Of a stretch of DNA of 64,000 nt, positions 17,691 to 25,327 are shown in pieces; the first letter of the stretch is position 1; every line of letters starts with the position of its first letter. The DNA lies in NCBI RefSeq assembly GCF_020923435.1, contig NZ_CP087263.1, positions 2,995,970 through 3,059,969 of the forward strand, written 5' to 3'. The position numbers were made by a program, and so were the translations under genes. This DNA is from Brevibacillus humidisoli (GTDB taxonomy: Bacteria; Bacillota; Bacilli; Brevibacillales; Brevibacillaceae). Under the pieces are notes generated by a model. The model was not told the DNA's origin, did no database searches, and saw only the letters and a program-made list of their open reading frames with translations.

Positions 17691-19256
17691 ATGTTTTTGA
17701 AGAAGGGAATCATTCTACTCCTGTCTGCCATGCTGCTGCTCGCAGGGTGCGCAGGAGAGGCGTCACTCGTACGTGATGCTGTCGTCCAATCGGTAGAAAA
17801 TCCAAACTACGACTACCAAGGGACGCTGAAACTGACCGGCAACATCGACGAACTGCTCGAATTGTCCGGCGAAGAAGTGGACGAAGAGGCTCAAGCGGTA
17901 CTGGACGCGATCGAGGCAGGTCTGACCATTCGTGGGTCACAGCTTGATCTCAACCGCGCAAAACTGGTATTGGAAGCAAATGACGATAGTCTGCTTCGTG
18001 AAAAAGGGCTGTGGACAGGAGACGACAAAGCAGCGCTGGAACTGCTGCTCGATACCAACACGACTTATCTGAAGTCTCCGATTGATGAGAAGTACATCGC
18101 GATCGATCCAAATGAAATGGACCAATCCGGTATCGATCCGGAAGAGGCAAAAGCCTTCCAGGAAAAAGTAAATGAGCTGATGATCGACTTCTTGAAGAAG
18201 TACGTCGCTGAATACGGCTTCGAGCTGTCTGACGCTGAGAATCTCGGCACAGAAACAGTAACCCTGCCGAACGGCGATGAGGTAGAGGCAACCCACGTCT
18301 CCATCACACTGGATACGAAAGAGCTGATTAACCTCTTCCTCTATACGGCAAAAGATGCTACGACCAACCCAGAAGTTCGCAGCTTTGCCATCGATCTGAT
18401 GACAGCGATCAGTGAGTTTGCCGAAGCGAATGGCGAAGAAATGCCGTTCCCAGCTGAAGATCGCAAGGCTCACATCGAAGAGATGGTAGACGAAGGTCTG
18501 GCGCAGCTGAAAACGATGGTAGACACCCTGGAACAAACCTACACGGTTGACGAAATGGTGGAAATGGCACAAGAAGAAGGGCTGAAGTCGCTGGAAGTAG
18601 AGCTGGATTACTACATCAACGACGACAAGCTGCCTGTCCGCACCACCAGCACCATCGAAGTATCTTTTGAAGATCCTAGCGGGGAACTCTCGGTTCCGGT
18701 AAAACTCGGCCTTGAGAGTGACAGCTACATCTGGAATTACGGTGAAGCCACCTCGTTTACCTATCCGGATGAGGAAGACACTATCTCGATCGAGCAATTG
18801 ACCGAAGAAAAAGAAGTAGAAGGCCTGAATAAAGACGGCTTCCTGTACGCGATCGTACAAGAAATGAACAAGGAAACCGGGATGATCGTATTCGATCTCA
18901 ACGAGAACTCGACTACTTTGAACGGTGAAGCGCATGCTGACGTGAAGCCGTACCAAGATCCGAAAACCGGGACGACCATGGTACCGTTCCGCTTTATCGG
19001 GGAAGCGATGGGAGCTGACATCAGCTTCGACGCTGAGACCAAAGCGGCTATCTTTGAAAAAGACGATGTTCGCATCGTCCTGACCAATGGCAGCAGCACG
19101 GCAGAAGTGAACGGTGAAACCGTCACGCTTCCGCAGCCTAGCGTAATCAAAGACGGCTCCCTCTACGTTCCGCTGCGTTTTGTCAGCGAGCAGTTGGGCG
19201 CAGAAGTGATCTGGATCGATGAAGTCAAACAAGTGCTGATCCAGTACGAGAAGTAA
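17691..19256 (+). CDS. Stalk-domain (copper amine oxidase N-like) lipoprotein
   Basis: A 521-residue surface lipoprotein with signal and lipobox LLAGC. The body from about residue 25 to 400 is acidic and helical, with no catalytic motif I know. The C-terminal ~110 residues are a stalk domain of the copper-amine-oxidase-N type (PF07833-like): two half-repeats MVPFRFIGEAMGADISFD and YVPLRFVSEQLGAEVIW, common in secreted proteins of Paenibacillaceae and unrelated to amine oxidase activity. ATG at 17691 is 6 nt from AAGAGGTG; a GTG 9 bp upstream is the alternative. A terminator at 19270 closes it. Confidence 0.88.
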   Translation: MFLKKGIILLLSAMLLLAGCAGEASLVRDAVVQSVENPNYDYQGTLKLTGNIDELLELSGEEVDEEAQAVLDAIEAGLTIRGSQLDLNRAKLVLEANDDSLLREKGLWTGDDKAALELLLDTNTTYLKSPIDEKYIAIDPNEMDQSGIDPEEAKAFQEKVNELMIDFLKKYVAEYGFELSDAENLGTETVTLPNGDEVEATHVSITLDTKELINLFLYTAKDATTNPEVRSFAIDLMTAISEFAEANGEEMPFPAEDRKAHIEEMVDEGLAQLKTMVDTLEQTYTVDEMVEMAQEEGLKSLEVELDYYINDDKLPVRTTSTIEVSFEDPSGELSVPVKLGLESDSYIWNYGEATSFTYPDEEDTISIEQLTEEKEVEGLNKDGFLYAIVQEMNKETGMIVFDLNENSTTLNGEAHADVKPYQDPKTGTTMVPFRFIGEAMGADISFDAETKAAIFEKDDVRIVLTNGSSTAEVNGETVTLPQPSVIKDGSLYVPLRFVSEQLGAEVIWIDEVKQVLIQYEK

Positions 19257-19269
19257 GCATATTATCATC

Positions 19270-19309
19270 AAAGCGGCTCGCGTCAACCAAGCGAGCCGCT
19301 TTCTTTTTC
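19270..19309 (+). terminator. Terminator of the stalk-domain lipoprotein gene
   Basis: AAAGCGGCTCGC (19270-19281) pairs with GCGAGCCGCTTT (19291-19302), then CTTTTTC. It directly follows the stop. Confidence 0.9.
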
Positions 19310-19513
19310 GGTCATCTCGACGGGGATGAACAGGTCGTGAATGCAGCAACCAGAAAGGCGTATGAAGAGGCAGGGATCGTCTTCCTTACGTGCGAAAAGC
19401 GATCGATAACGACGTACGAGGGATGTGGTTTGACAGTGACGGCTGGTCGGCTGATTGAGATCAGATTGTGAGCAGCGATCTTTCTGTCGAATTGGAGTGA
19501 AAGGGCCCCTCTA

Positions 19514-19543
19514 GGGGAAAAAACCCGGCTGTCCTATGCCGGG
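19514..19543 (-). terminator. Terminator of the small membrane/HTH gene
   Basis: CCCGGC (19524-19529) pairs with GCCGGG (19538-19543). On the minus strand six T follow (19523-19518). Three bases past the stop at 19546. Confidence 0.8.
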
Positions 19544-19545
19544 GT

Positions 19546-19947
19546 CTATCGCATACTGATGTGAATCCGGGCATCTTTCAGCCAGTCGTCAAGGGCATCC
19601 TTATAAAAAATATACTTGTTATTGATGGCAATGTAGGGAATGCCCAACTCTGCTCGATTCACGAACTCCGACAATTCCTTGTAGTCCATGCCAAGATACT
19701 GGGCAGCATCACTCATGTACATGTATTCCTTATCCCCTTGCACGTTGTCCCGCTGCCCACCTCTACTGCTGGCGACCTCTCTTGTTACATCGGCCAACTT
19801 ACGGATCGCCTGAGCCACTTGCCCGCTGTCATCCCCATAGCGAGCCCGTGCTACTTGCTCAAGCGCACCAGCGATGACATATGAGCCGATCAAGATCGAT
19901 ACGGCCAGTCCCCCAATCGCTACTGCAAACCATTTCTCTTTTTCCAT
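19546..19947 (-). CDS. Small membrane-anchored protein with an excisionase-like HTH
   Basis: A 133-residue protein with one N-terminal membrane helix (WFAVAIGGLAVSILIGSYVIAGALE), a charged linker, and a C-terminal domain reading MYMSDAAQYLGMDYKELSEFV and IPYIAINNKYIFYKDALDDWLK. The latter has the layout of MerR/excisionase-type (HTH_17) DNA-binding domains, in which the wing is followed by a helix ending in W. The RBS is GGAGGTG. A membrane-tethered DNA-binding protein is unusual, and the domain may serve as a protein-interaction module instead. Both neighbours are separated by terminators or gaps, so context gives no function. Confidence 0.75.
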   Translation of the reverse strand: MEKEKWFAVAIGGLAVSILIGSYVIAGALEQVARARYGDDSGQVAQAIRKLADVTREVASSRGGQRDNVQGDKEYMYMSDAAQYLGMDYKELSEFVNRAELGIPYIAINNKYIFYKDALDDWLKDARIHISMR

Positions 19948-20097
19948 GGTTTCACCTCCAAACCATCACAGCGAGCCTCAACAGCTCGCTGCCTCTGTAC
20001 GGAACCACCCTATGAATTCCCTACTGTGAATAGCGTACAATACAACTGAAGTGCAAGGCCAGAATGAATTCTTTCATCTCTATCAAGACTCTACTCT

Positions 20098-21516
20098 CTA
20101 CTCGTTCGTCTCCTCACCAGGGAAGGCGTCCCCCGATACCGGCTCCAGTCTGGCAGTAAAGTGACGCAGAATGTCGGGCTCATAAGTAAAACGTACTCCG
20201 CTGATCTGCTCCCGCCGCTTGTAAATGCTGATCAGGGCGTCAGCCACCACCCGCAGGTGGTTGTCTGTGTAGACGCGCCGAGGGATGGTCAGCCGCAGGA
20301 ACTCAACAGGCGACTGCAGATTTTTTCCGGTTTCCGGATCACGCCCCAATAAAAAGGAACCTACTTCCACCCCGCGCACGCCTGCCTCTACGTACAGTTC
20401 CACTGCCAACGCATGGGCAGGGAATTGATCGAATGGGATATGCGGCAGGAACTTTTTGGCGTCGACAAATACGGCATGACCGCCTACCGGCTTTTGGATG
20501 GGGATGCCTGCCTCGTCTAACCAACGTCCCAAACGTTCCACCTGTCCCATCCGATGAGCCAGATAAGCTTCCTCAATCACTTCACGCAAGCCGCGGGCCA
20601 AAGCTTCCATATCGCGTCCGGCCAAGCCACCGTAAGTGGGGAATCCTTCATACGGGACGACCATCGCTTGGATCCGCCGGTACAGGTTTTCATCCTCTTT
20701 GAGCGCAATCATGCCGCCCATGTTGACCAACCCGTCTTTTTTGGCACTCATCGTCAACCCGTCGCCGTAAGAAAACATTTCTCGCACTATTTCCTCGGTG
20801 CTCTTGTCCGCATATCCCGCTTCCCGCTGCTTGATAAAATAAGCGTTTTCCGCAAAACGGGCAGCGTCAAAAAAGAGCGGCAGTCCTCTCTCCCGCGCCA
20901 TCTTACTAACCGCACGGATATTGGCCATCGATACGGGCTGTCCTCCAGCACTGTTGCAAGTGATTGTAATCAGGATAAACCCGATCTGCTCACGCGGGGT
21001 GGCATCCAGATAAGTCTTCAGTTTTTGCAGATCGAAATCGCCTTTAAACGGATAGAGAGAGTCGGTATCGAACGCTTCCTCGACGACGAAGTTGAGCGCA
21101 CACCCACGGGCCAGTTCTATGTGTGCCTTGGTTGTATCAAAGTGCATGTTGCCGATCGCGATTTGACCAGGGGTATGGAGCAGCAGCGGAAACAGCACCT
21201 GTTCCGCTCCCCTCCCCTGATGGGTAGGAATCACGTAGCGATACCCGAACAGCTCTTGGACGACACGTTCCAGATGGTAAAAGCTGCGGCTGCCGGCATA
21301 CGCCTCGTCTCCTATCATCAAGCCCGCCCACTGTGTATCGCTCATCGCTCCCGTTCCACTGTCGGTCAACAGGTCGATATAGACATCTTCCGCGCGCAGG
21401 GAAAAGGGATTGTAACCCGCTTCGATGATCCGCTTGATCCGCTCCTCACGGGGAATCAGCCGGATTGGCTCCACCATCTTGATCTTGTATGGCTCCGCAC
21501 GATAATGATTTTCCAT
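20098..21516 (-). CDS. tnaA: Tryptophanase
   Basis: A 472-residue PLP enzyme cleaving tryptophan to indole, pyruvate and ammonia. Shared family motifs are [42 protein letters not shown] and the PLP lysine in MSAKKDG. Tyrosine phenol-lyase was the alternative. The segment [17 protein letters not shown] lacks the TPL substrate arginine (SMERG), and RHFTARL has the tryptophanase His where TPL has Phe, so I call tryptophanase although the N-terminal third looks TPL-like. The ATG at 21516 has AGGAGG 7 nt upstream; a GTG 3 bp earlier is possible. A consensus sigma-54 promoter lies 50 bp upstream, and a sigma-54 activator is the next gene upstream. Confidence 0.93.
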   Translation of the reverse strand: MENHYRAEPYKIKMVEPIRLIPREERIKRIIEAGYNPFSLRAEDVYIDLLTDSGTGAMSDTQWAGLMIGDEAYAGSRSFYHLERVVQELFGYRYVIPTHQGRGAEQVLFPLLLHTPGQIAIGNMHFDTTKAHIELARGCALNFVVEEAFDTDSLYPFKGDFDLQKLKTYLDATPREQIGFILITITCNSAGGQPVSMANIRAVSKMARERGLPLFFDAARFAENAYFIKQREAGYADKSTEEIVREMFSYGDGLTMSAKKDGLVNMGGMIALKEDENLYRRIQAMVVPYEGFPTYGGLAGRDMEALARGLREVIEEAYLAHRMGQVERLGRWLDEAGIPIQKPVGGHAVFVDAKKFLPHIPFDQFPAHALAVELYVEAGVRGVEVGSFLLGRDPETGKNLQSPVEFLRLTIPRRVYTDNHLRVVADALISIYKRREQISGVRFTYEPDILRHFTARLEPVSGDAFPGEETNE

Positions 21517-21566
21517 CACTCAGCCTCCTCGGTATTCACAGTTCCTTCTACCTGCTTATGATGGGT

Positions 21567-21583
21567 AGCAATCCGCGTGCCAA
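21567..21583 (-). promoter_or_regulatory. Sigma-54 (-24/-12) promoter of tnaA
   Basis: Minus strand TTGGCACG-CGGA-TTGCT, 21583 to 21567, fits the sigma-54 consensus YTGGCACG-N4-TTGCW at every fixed position. The GG and GC pairs are correctly spaced. Start of transcription is expected near 21556, leaving a ~40-nt leader before the tnaA ATG. Confidence 0.92.
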
Positions 21584-21644
21584 TGCCATGGCGAGAATTG
21601 GGGAGGGCCGATGGAGGTTCTGCTGCGCCAATCGTTTTTCCCCG

Positions 21645-21675
21645 AAAAAGAGAGGCCCTTTTCTATGTTAGGGCC
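21645..21675 (-). terminator. Terminator between activator and tnaA
   Basis: GGCCCT (21654-21659) pairs with AGGGCC (21670-21675); minus strand then runs TCTCTTTTT. Second of two hairpins that should isolate tnaA from upstream transcription. Confidence 0.7.
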
Positions 21676-21703
21676 CCTACTCTAACCAATACTTTCATTC
21701 ACA

Positions 21704-21720
21704 TGTCCTATAATAGAACA
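21704..21720. promoter_or_regulatory. Candidate upstream activator site for the enhancer-binding protein
   Basis: TGTCCTATAATAGAACA is a 17-bp near-perfect palindrome (14 of 16 paired positions) centred about 155 bp before the predicted tnaA start, the usual distance for a sigma-54 enhancer site. A function as a -10 element is also possible because of the TATAAT inside. Confidence 0.55.
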
Positions 21721-21745
21721 CCAAAAACCTTTTTTGATTCATTAT

Positions 21746-21772
21746 GAAACAAAAAAGCGGAACATTCCGCTT
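21746..21772 (-). terminator. Terminator of the sigma-54 activator operon
   Basis: AAGCGGAA-CA-TTCCGCTT (21755-21772) is an 18-bp perfect palindrome. The minus strand continues TTTTGTTTC. It lies ~150 bp past the activator stop at 21924. Confidence 0.8.
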
Positions 21773-21923
21773 AGAGGCTGTAAAAAAAGAGGGATGGCAC
21801 GGGAGATTGTATTCTTTTCCTTCCATCGATCATAGCCACTTTCCAGGAAACAGAACGATCGGCAGCACACGATTCGAAAACGAGCGAACCTTAAAACGGG
21901 AGCTTCATTGTATTATTTTTGTC

Positions 21924-23288
21924 TCATTTCGAAACATCAAGACCATCTAGTCCATACTCTTTCAGCTTTCGATAGAGAGTCGATCTGGATATGCCAAGCT
22001 GTTTGGCCAGTTCCCCGCGTGTGACGGATCGCTGCAACCCATACCGGATATAGGCAGCCTCCATTTCCGCCAATGTCCGAATCGGTTCATCAGTTCCTGC
22101 AAGGGGCGGACTACCAGGACTGGATAGCTGCTGCAGGGACAGATCATCCACCTTGATCCGATCATGTTCGCAAACGGCTACCGCCCGTTCCATCAGGTTG
22201 GACAGTTCACGAAAATTGCCGGGGAAATGATACTGCTCGATGTGGAGCAGCGCTTCTTTGGAGAGTACGACATGGGGGCGGCCCAGCTTTTGTTTGGCTC
22301 GCTCAAAAAAGAATTGGGTAAAGAGGCGGATATCTTCGCCTGTCTCCCGGAGCGGTGGCAGTTGTATCGGGAAAACAGCGAGCCGATAGTACAGATCCTG
22401 GCGGAATGTACCCTCCTGCACCATACTGGAAACATCGCGATTGGAAGCGCTGATCACCCGCACGTCTGTTTTTCGCTCCATCCTGCCCCCTACCCGCATC
22501 ACTCTCATGTCTTGCAATACCCGCAGCAGTTTCACCTGCAGGTGAATCCCGATTTCTGTGATCTCATCGAGGAACAGCGTCCCTCCTTCTGCCATCTCGA
22601 ATAATCCTGGACGCCCTCCTTTTCTCGCTCCCGTAAATGCCCCTTCCTCATAACCAAACAATTCGCTTTCCAACAACGACTCTGGAATCGCTGCGCAGTT
22701 TACCGCCAGAAACGGTTTCTCCCTGCGCTCGCTCGAAGCGTGAATGTAGCGGGCCAGTACTTCTTTTCCTGTCCCACTCTCCCCGATCAGCAGCACAGGC
22801 GAGGGAATTAGCGACGCTTTTTGCGCGAGCCGCCACATCTGTTCCCGTTTGAGATGGCGGCCAAACAGCACGCCATCTGGTTCAAAAGTTTGCACCTGCA
22901 TGGTGCGGATCGTCTCCGCCGCTACCTGCAATTGTTCCGTTAGCTGCCGCAGTTCCGTCACATCCCGAAACAACGACAGCGCCCCTATTCGTTTGCCTCG
23001 ATGGGCAAGCGGCGTGATATTGGATATGACCTCTCTGTCCAGCACTTTCGTCTTTACCCCTGTCTGTGCTTCTCCCGTTTTCAACGTGTGCAGCAGACGG
23101 GAAAACGGAACGGCATCTGTCACGTACTGTCCCAGCACGTCTTCCGGTGCGAGTCCGGTGATCCGCCGGTTCGCTTCGTTTACATACCGAACAATCCCCG
23201 CCTTATCGATCACTACGACTCCGTCGTACAACGCATCAAGGATAGGTGCGGCAACCTCAATCATCTGCTGGAGCACGGATTGGCTCAT
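21924..23288 (-). CDS. Sigma-54-dependent enhancer-binding protein (PAS-AAA+-Fis), likely tnaA activator
   Basis: A 454-residue bacterial enhancer-binding protein. N-terminal PAS domain (residues ~15-120: DALYDGVVVIDKAGIVRYVN), then the AAA+ domain with Walker A GESGTGKE (~172), the sigma-54 contact loop GAFTGA (~212), Walker B GGTLFLDEI, and a C-terminal Fis-type helix-turn-helix (TRGELAKQLGISRSTLYRKLKEYG). The ATG at 23288 has AAGGAG. It starts 4 bp after the stop of the inositol-monophosphatase-family gene and is probably cotranscribed with it. The next gene downstream, tnaA, has a consensus sigma-54 promoter, so this protein is its probable activator. The PAS ligand is unknown; tryptophan or a derivative is an inference. 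Confidence 0.92.
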   Translation of the reverse strand: MSQSVLQQMIEVAAPILDALYDGVVVIDKAGIVRYVNEANRRITGLAPEDVLGQYVTDAVPFSRLLHTLKTGEAQTGVKTKVLDREVISNITPLAHRGKRIGALSLFRDVTELRQLTEQLQVAAETIRTMQVQTFEPDGVLFGRHLKREQMWRLAQKASLIPSPVLLIGESGTGKEVLARYIHASSERREKPFLAVNCAAIPESLLESELFGYEEGAFTGARKGGRPGLFEMAEGGTLFLDEITEIGIHLQVKLLRVLQDMRVMRVGGRMERKTDVRVISASNRDVSSMVQEGTFRQDLYYRLAVFPIQLPPLRETGEDIRLFTQFFFERAKQKLGRPHVVLSKEALLHIEQYHFPGNFRELSNLMERAVAVCEHDRIKVDDLSLQQLSSPGSPPLAGTDEPIRTLAEMEAAYIRYGLQRSVTRGELAKQLGISRSTLYRKLKEYGLDGLDVSK

Positions 23289-23292
23289 GCGA

Positions 23293-24069
23293 TCACTCCT
23301 TGATCAGGCGACGAACCTCCTCGTGCAGCGGACCGTTACTCGCCATCATCGATGGAAGATCATCGGGATCAAATGGTTTATGTTGATACGTCTGCCCCTG
23401 CCAGTCTGTAATCTTCGCACCCGCCTCCTGGGCAATCAAAATGCCGGCCGCCACGTCCATCACACTGGACCGCTGCAAGATGATGTAGTCGATCCAACCA
23501 TTTGCCAATAAACACCAGTCCAATGCCGGGGCGATCGTCCGCAGCAGCCGTTTGCTTCGCAGCACAAACGGTTCGGTGAAAGCCAGTTCCTCTTCTCTGC
23601 TCAACGAATCACGTCCACGGATATAGGAACCCACCGCTTTGGTCAGTTCACGGCGTGTATTGACGGAGATCCGCCTGCCGTTGAGATAGGCTCCTTTTCC
23701 GCGCTCCGCCCAAAACATCTGCTCAGCGATCGGATTGTACACCACGCCCAGCACAATCTGCCCCGCTTGCTGTAGGGCAATCGAAACAGAGAAGTACGGA
23801 TAGCCGATAAAGTAGTTGTTCGTCCCATCCAGCGGGTCGACGATCCAGAGATACTCGTCTTCTCGTCGCACCATCCCCACTTCCTCCGAGATGATCGTAT
23901 GCGTGGGGAAGTGTTGGTGGAGCAAACGGATAATCCGCTCTTCGCTCCCTTTGTCTTCCGGCAGCTTCACATCGTTGTGCGATTCCAGATCAGGGGTTAG
24001 CTGCTGCATGAATCGTTGCTTCAGGTATCCACCCGCTTCGCGGGCCGCTTGTTTTGCAATCTCCAGCAT
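23293..24069 (-). CDS. Inositol-monophosphatase-family phosphatase
   Basis: A 258-residue Mg-dependent sugar or nucleotide phosphatase. Metal-site motifs are ISEEVG (~62), WIVDPLDGTNNYF (~80) and SSVMDVAAGILIAQEAGA (~205), which carry the Glu and three Asp residues of the active site. In Bacillales such proteins hydrolyse inositol phosphate, fructose-1,6-bisphosphate or 3'-phosphoadenosine nucleotides; sequence alone does not choose. ATG at 24069 has AAAAGGAG. Cotranscribed with the sigma-54 activator, which has no obvious functional link. Confidence 0.88.
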   Translation of the reverse strand: MLEIAKQAAREAGGYLKQRFMQQLTPDLESHNDVKLPEDKGSEERIIRLLHQHFPTHTIISEEVGMVRREDEYLWIVDPLDGTNNYFIGYPYFSVSIALQQAGQIVLGVVYNPIAEQMFWAERGKGAYLNGRRISVNTRRELTKAVGSYIRGRDSLSREEELAFTEPFVLRSKRLLRTIAPALDWCLLANGWIDYIILQRSSVMDVAAGILIAQEAGAKITDWQGQTYQHKPFDPDDLPSMMASNGPLHEEVRRLIKE

Positions 24070-24296
24070 CTTGATTCCTACTCCTTTTCCTGTCTTTTAC
24101 ATCCTTAGCAGACCTGCGAAGAGCATACTCGCCTCCCGCTGCAAAACGGTGTTTGTCTGTGGGGACTCCATTGGGTCGTTGTGACCTATTGCCGTTGCGT
24201 CGCGTGACGATTGCCTTGATTTTCCCTTGCCTTTTCATCGTGCGCTGACTATCATAGAAAAAAGCTGCTTGCTTACAAGAAAGGAGGCAGGTACAC

Positions 24297-24674
24297 GTGA
24301 ACAGCGATTTTATCCGCTTGAGAAACCTGGAAGGCGAGCTGAAGCTCACCCAGATGAACAGGAGCTACAGCTGTTCCGTCACCAGCAAAGAACTGGTGTT
24401 TCAAAAGCCGCACATGACCTACCATCTGTTCTTGCACGACATTCTCAGCATCGTGCCGATTTCACCGGAACAGCGGACGATTCCCTTTCGCCACAGTGCC
24501 GATCAGGCTCGTTCCGAGTATGGTTCCGATTACTATAAGATAGCCGTGAAGTGGGGACGGGTTGTTACCCGTTCCGGTGTTGTGGAACGGGAAGATATGG
24601 AGTTTATCGTCCCGCTGTCCAACAAGATGCTGCAGTACATCGCCAAATACAGCGGAATGACGATTATCCCGTAG
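24297..24674 (+). CDS. Small protein of unknown function
   Basis: 125 residues from GTG at 24297 with a strong AAGGAGG (24281-24287). Soluble, mixed alpha/beta, no cysteine-rich or catalytic motif apart from one Cys near residue 26. The middle (HDILSIVPISPEQRTIPF) and end (MEFIVPLSNKMLQYIAKYSGMTIIP) look well ordered. I do not recognise the family. Its stop overlaps the 3' end of the convergent thioesterase gene by 11 bp. Confidence 0.72.
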   Translation: MNSDFIRLRNLEGELKLTQMNRSYSCSVTSKELVFQKPHMTYHLFLHDILSIVPISPEQRTIPFRHSADQARSEYGSDYYKIAVKWGRVVTRSGVVEREDMEFIVPLSNKMLQYIAKYSGMTIIP

Positions 24675-25164
24675 CCCCCTTAGTTTTTGGGTGACCGAGG
24701 AGCATAAAGCTGCCGGTAGCGTGGGCCACTAATCGCTCCACATCGTCGTACAAGCTAGCCTCACACACGACCAGGCTTTGTCCGCGGTGCAGGATAGCGG
24801 CTACACAGCGCAGCTGTTTGCCCGTGCCGGGACGGATGTAATTAATCTTCAGTTCCGTTGTCACAGCGTACCGTCCGTTTGGCAGCGATCGGTTGATCAA
24901 CGAGCCCATCGTCGAATCGATCAGCGTGGCCGTAATCCCACCGTGCACCACCCCGAGCGAATTGTGCATAAACGGTGTAATCGGCACGATAAACTGATAC
25001 GTCCGCTTTTCCTCGTCGAGATACTCTCCCGACAGGCCGAGAAAACCGGACAGATAGGCGCTGTTCCGCTCCCGCTTGCGACGTACAGCTTGAGCGGCCA
25101 ATGCAAGCACTTCACGCTCTTGTTCCGTTCCGTTCTCCCAAATCTCTCGTAATTCTTCCAGCAT
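24664..25164 (-). CDS. PaaI-type hotdog thioesterase
   Basis: A 166-residue hotdog-fold protein. The signature segment is PFMHNSLGVVHGGITATLIDSTMG, in which HGG and the following acidic residue place it with PaaI/YiiD-type acyl-CoA thioesterases; then ELKINYIRPGTGKQLRC and a closing strand. It probably hydrolyses an acyl- or aryl-CoA in the cytoplasm. ATG at 25164, RBS GGAGGA. It stands alone and is convergent with the 125-residue gene. Confidence 0.87.
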   Translation of the reverse strand: MLEELREIWENGTEQEREVLALAAQAVRRKRERNSAYLSGFLGLSGEYLDEEKRTYQFIVPITPFMHNSLGVVHGGITATLIDSTMGSLINRSLPNGRYAVTTELKINYIRPGTGKQLRCVAAILHRGQSLVVCEASLYDDVERLVAHATGSFMLLGHPKTKGATG

Positions 25165-25245
25165 AGCTCTCTCCTCCGCTTCCGGTCGTTCCTAGTACCA
25201 GATCCTTTTCCATTGTACCCCAACGCCCAGATGTCGATCAAAAGC

Positions 25246-25281
25246 AAAACGCGCTCGGAGTGCTGCTCTTGAGCGCGTTTT
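25246..25281. terminator. Bidirectional terminator
   Basis: AAAACGCGCTC (25246-25256) pairs perfectly with GAGCGCGTTTT (25271-25281). T-rich on both strands. It ends the chemoreceptor pseudogene transcript on the minus strand. Confidence 0.8.
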
Positions 25282-25327
25282 CTGTATACTGCCTTTATCC
25301 ATGTCGAACCCTATCTGTCAGTCTCCG

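Noticed and set aside
20098-21516. Tyrosine phenol-lyase instead of tryptophanase
   Set aside because: The N-terminal third is TPL-like, but the TPL substrate arginine is absent (GVEVGS) and the later RHFTARL has His rather than Phe, as in tryptophanase.
21794-21809. Second sigma-54-like element on the plus strand (TGGCAC, then ATTGT)
   Set aside because: The TTG block is one base out of register and the GC pair is missing; no plus-strand gene follows.
23293-24069. Link of the inositol-monophosphatase gene to tryptophan metabolism
   Set aside because: Only cotranscription with the activator supports it; no residue or motif points to an indole-phosphate substrate.
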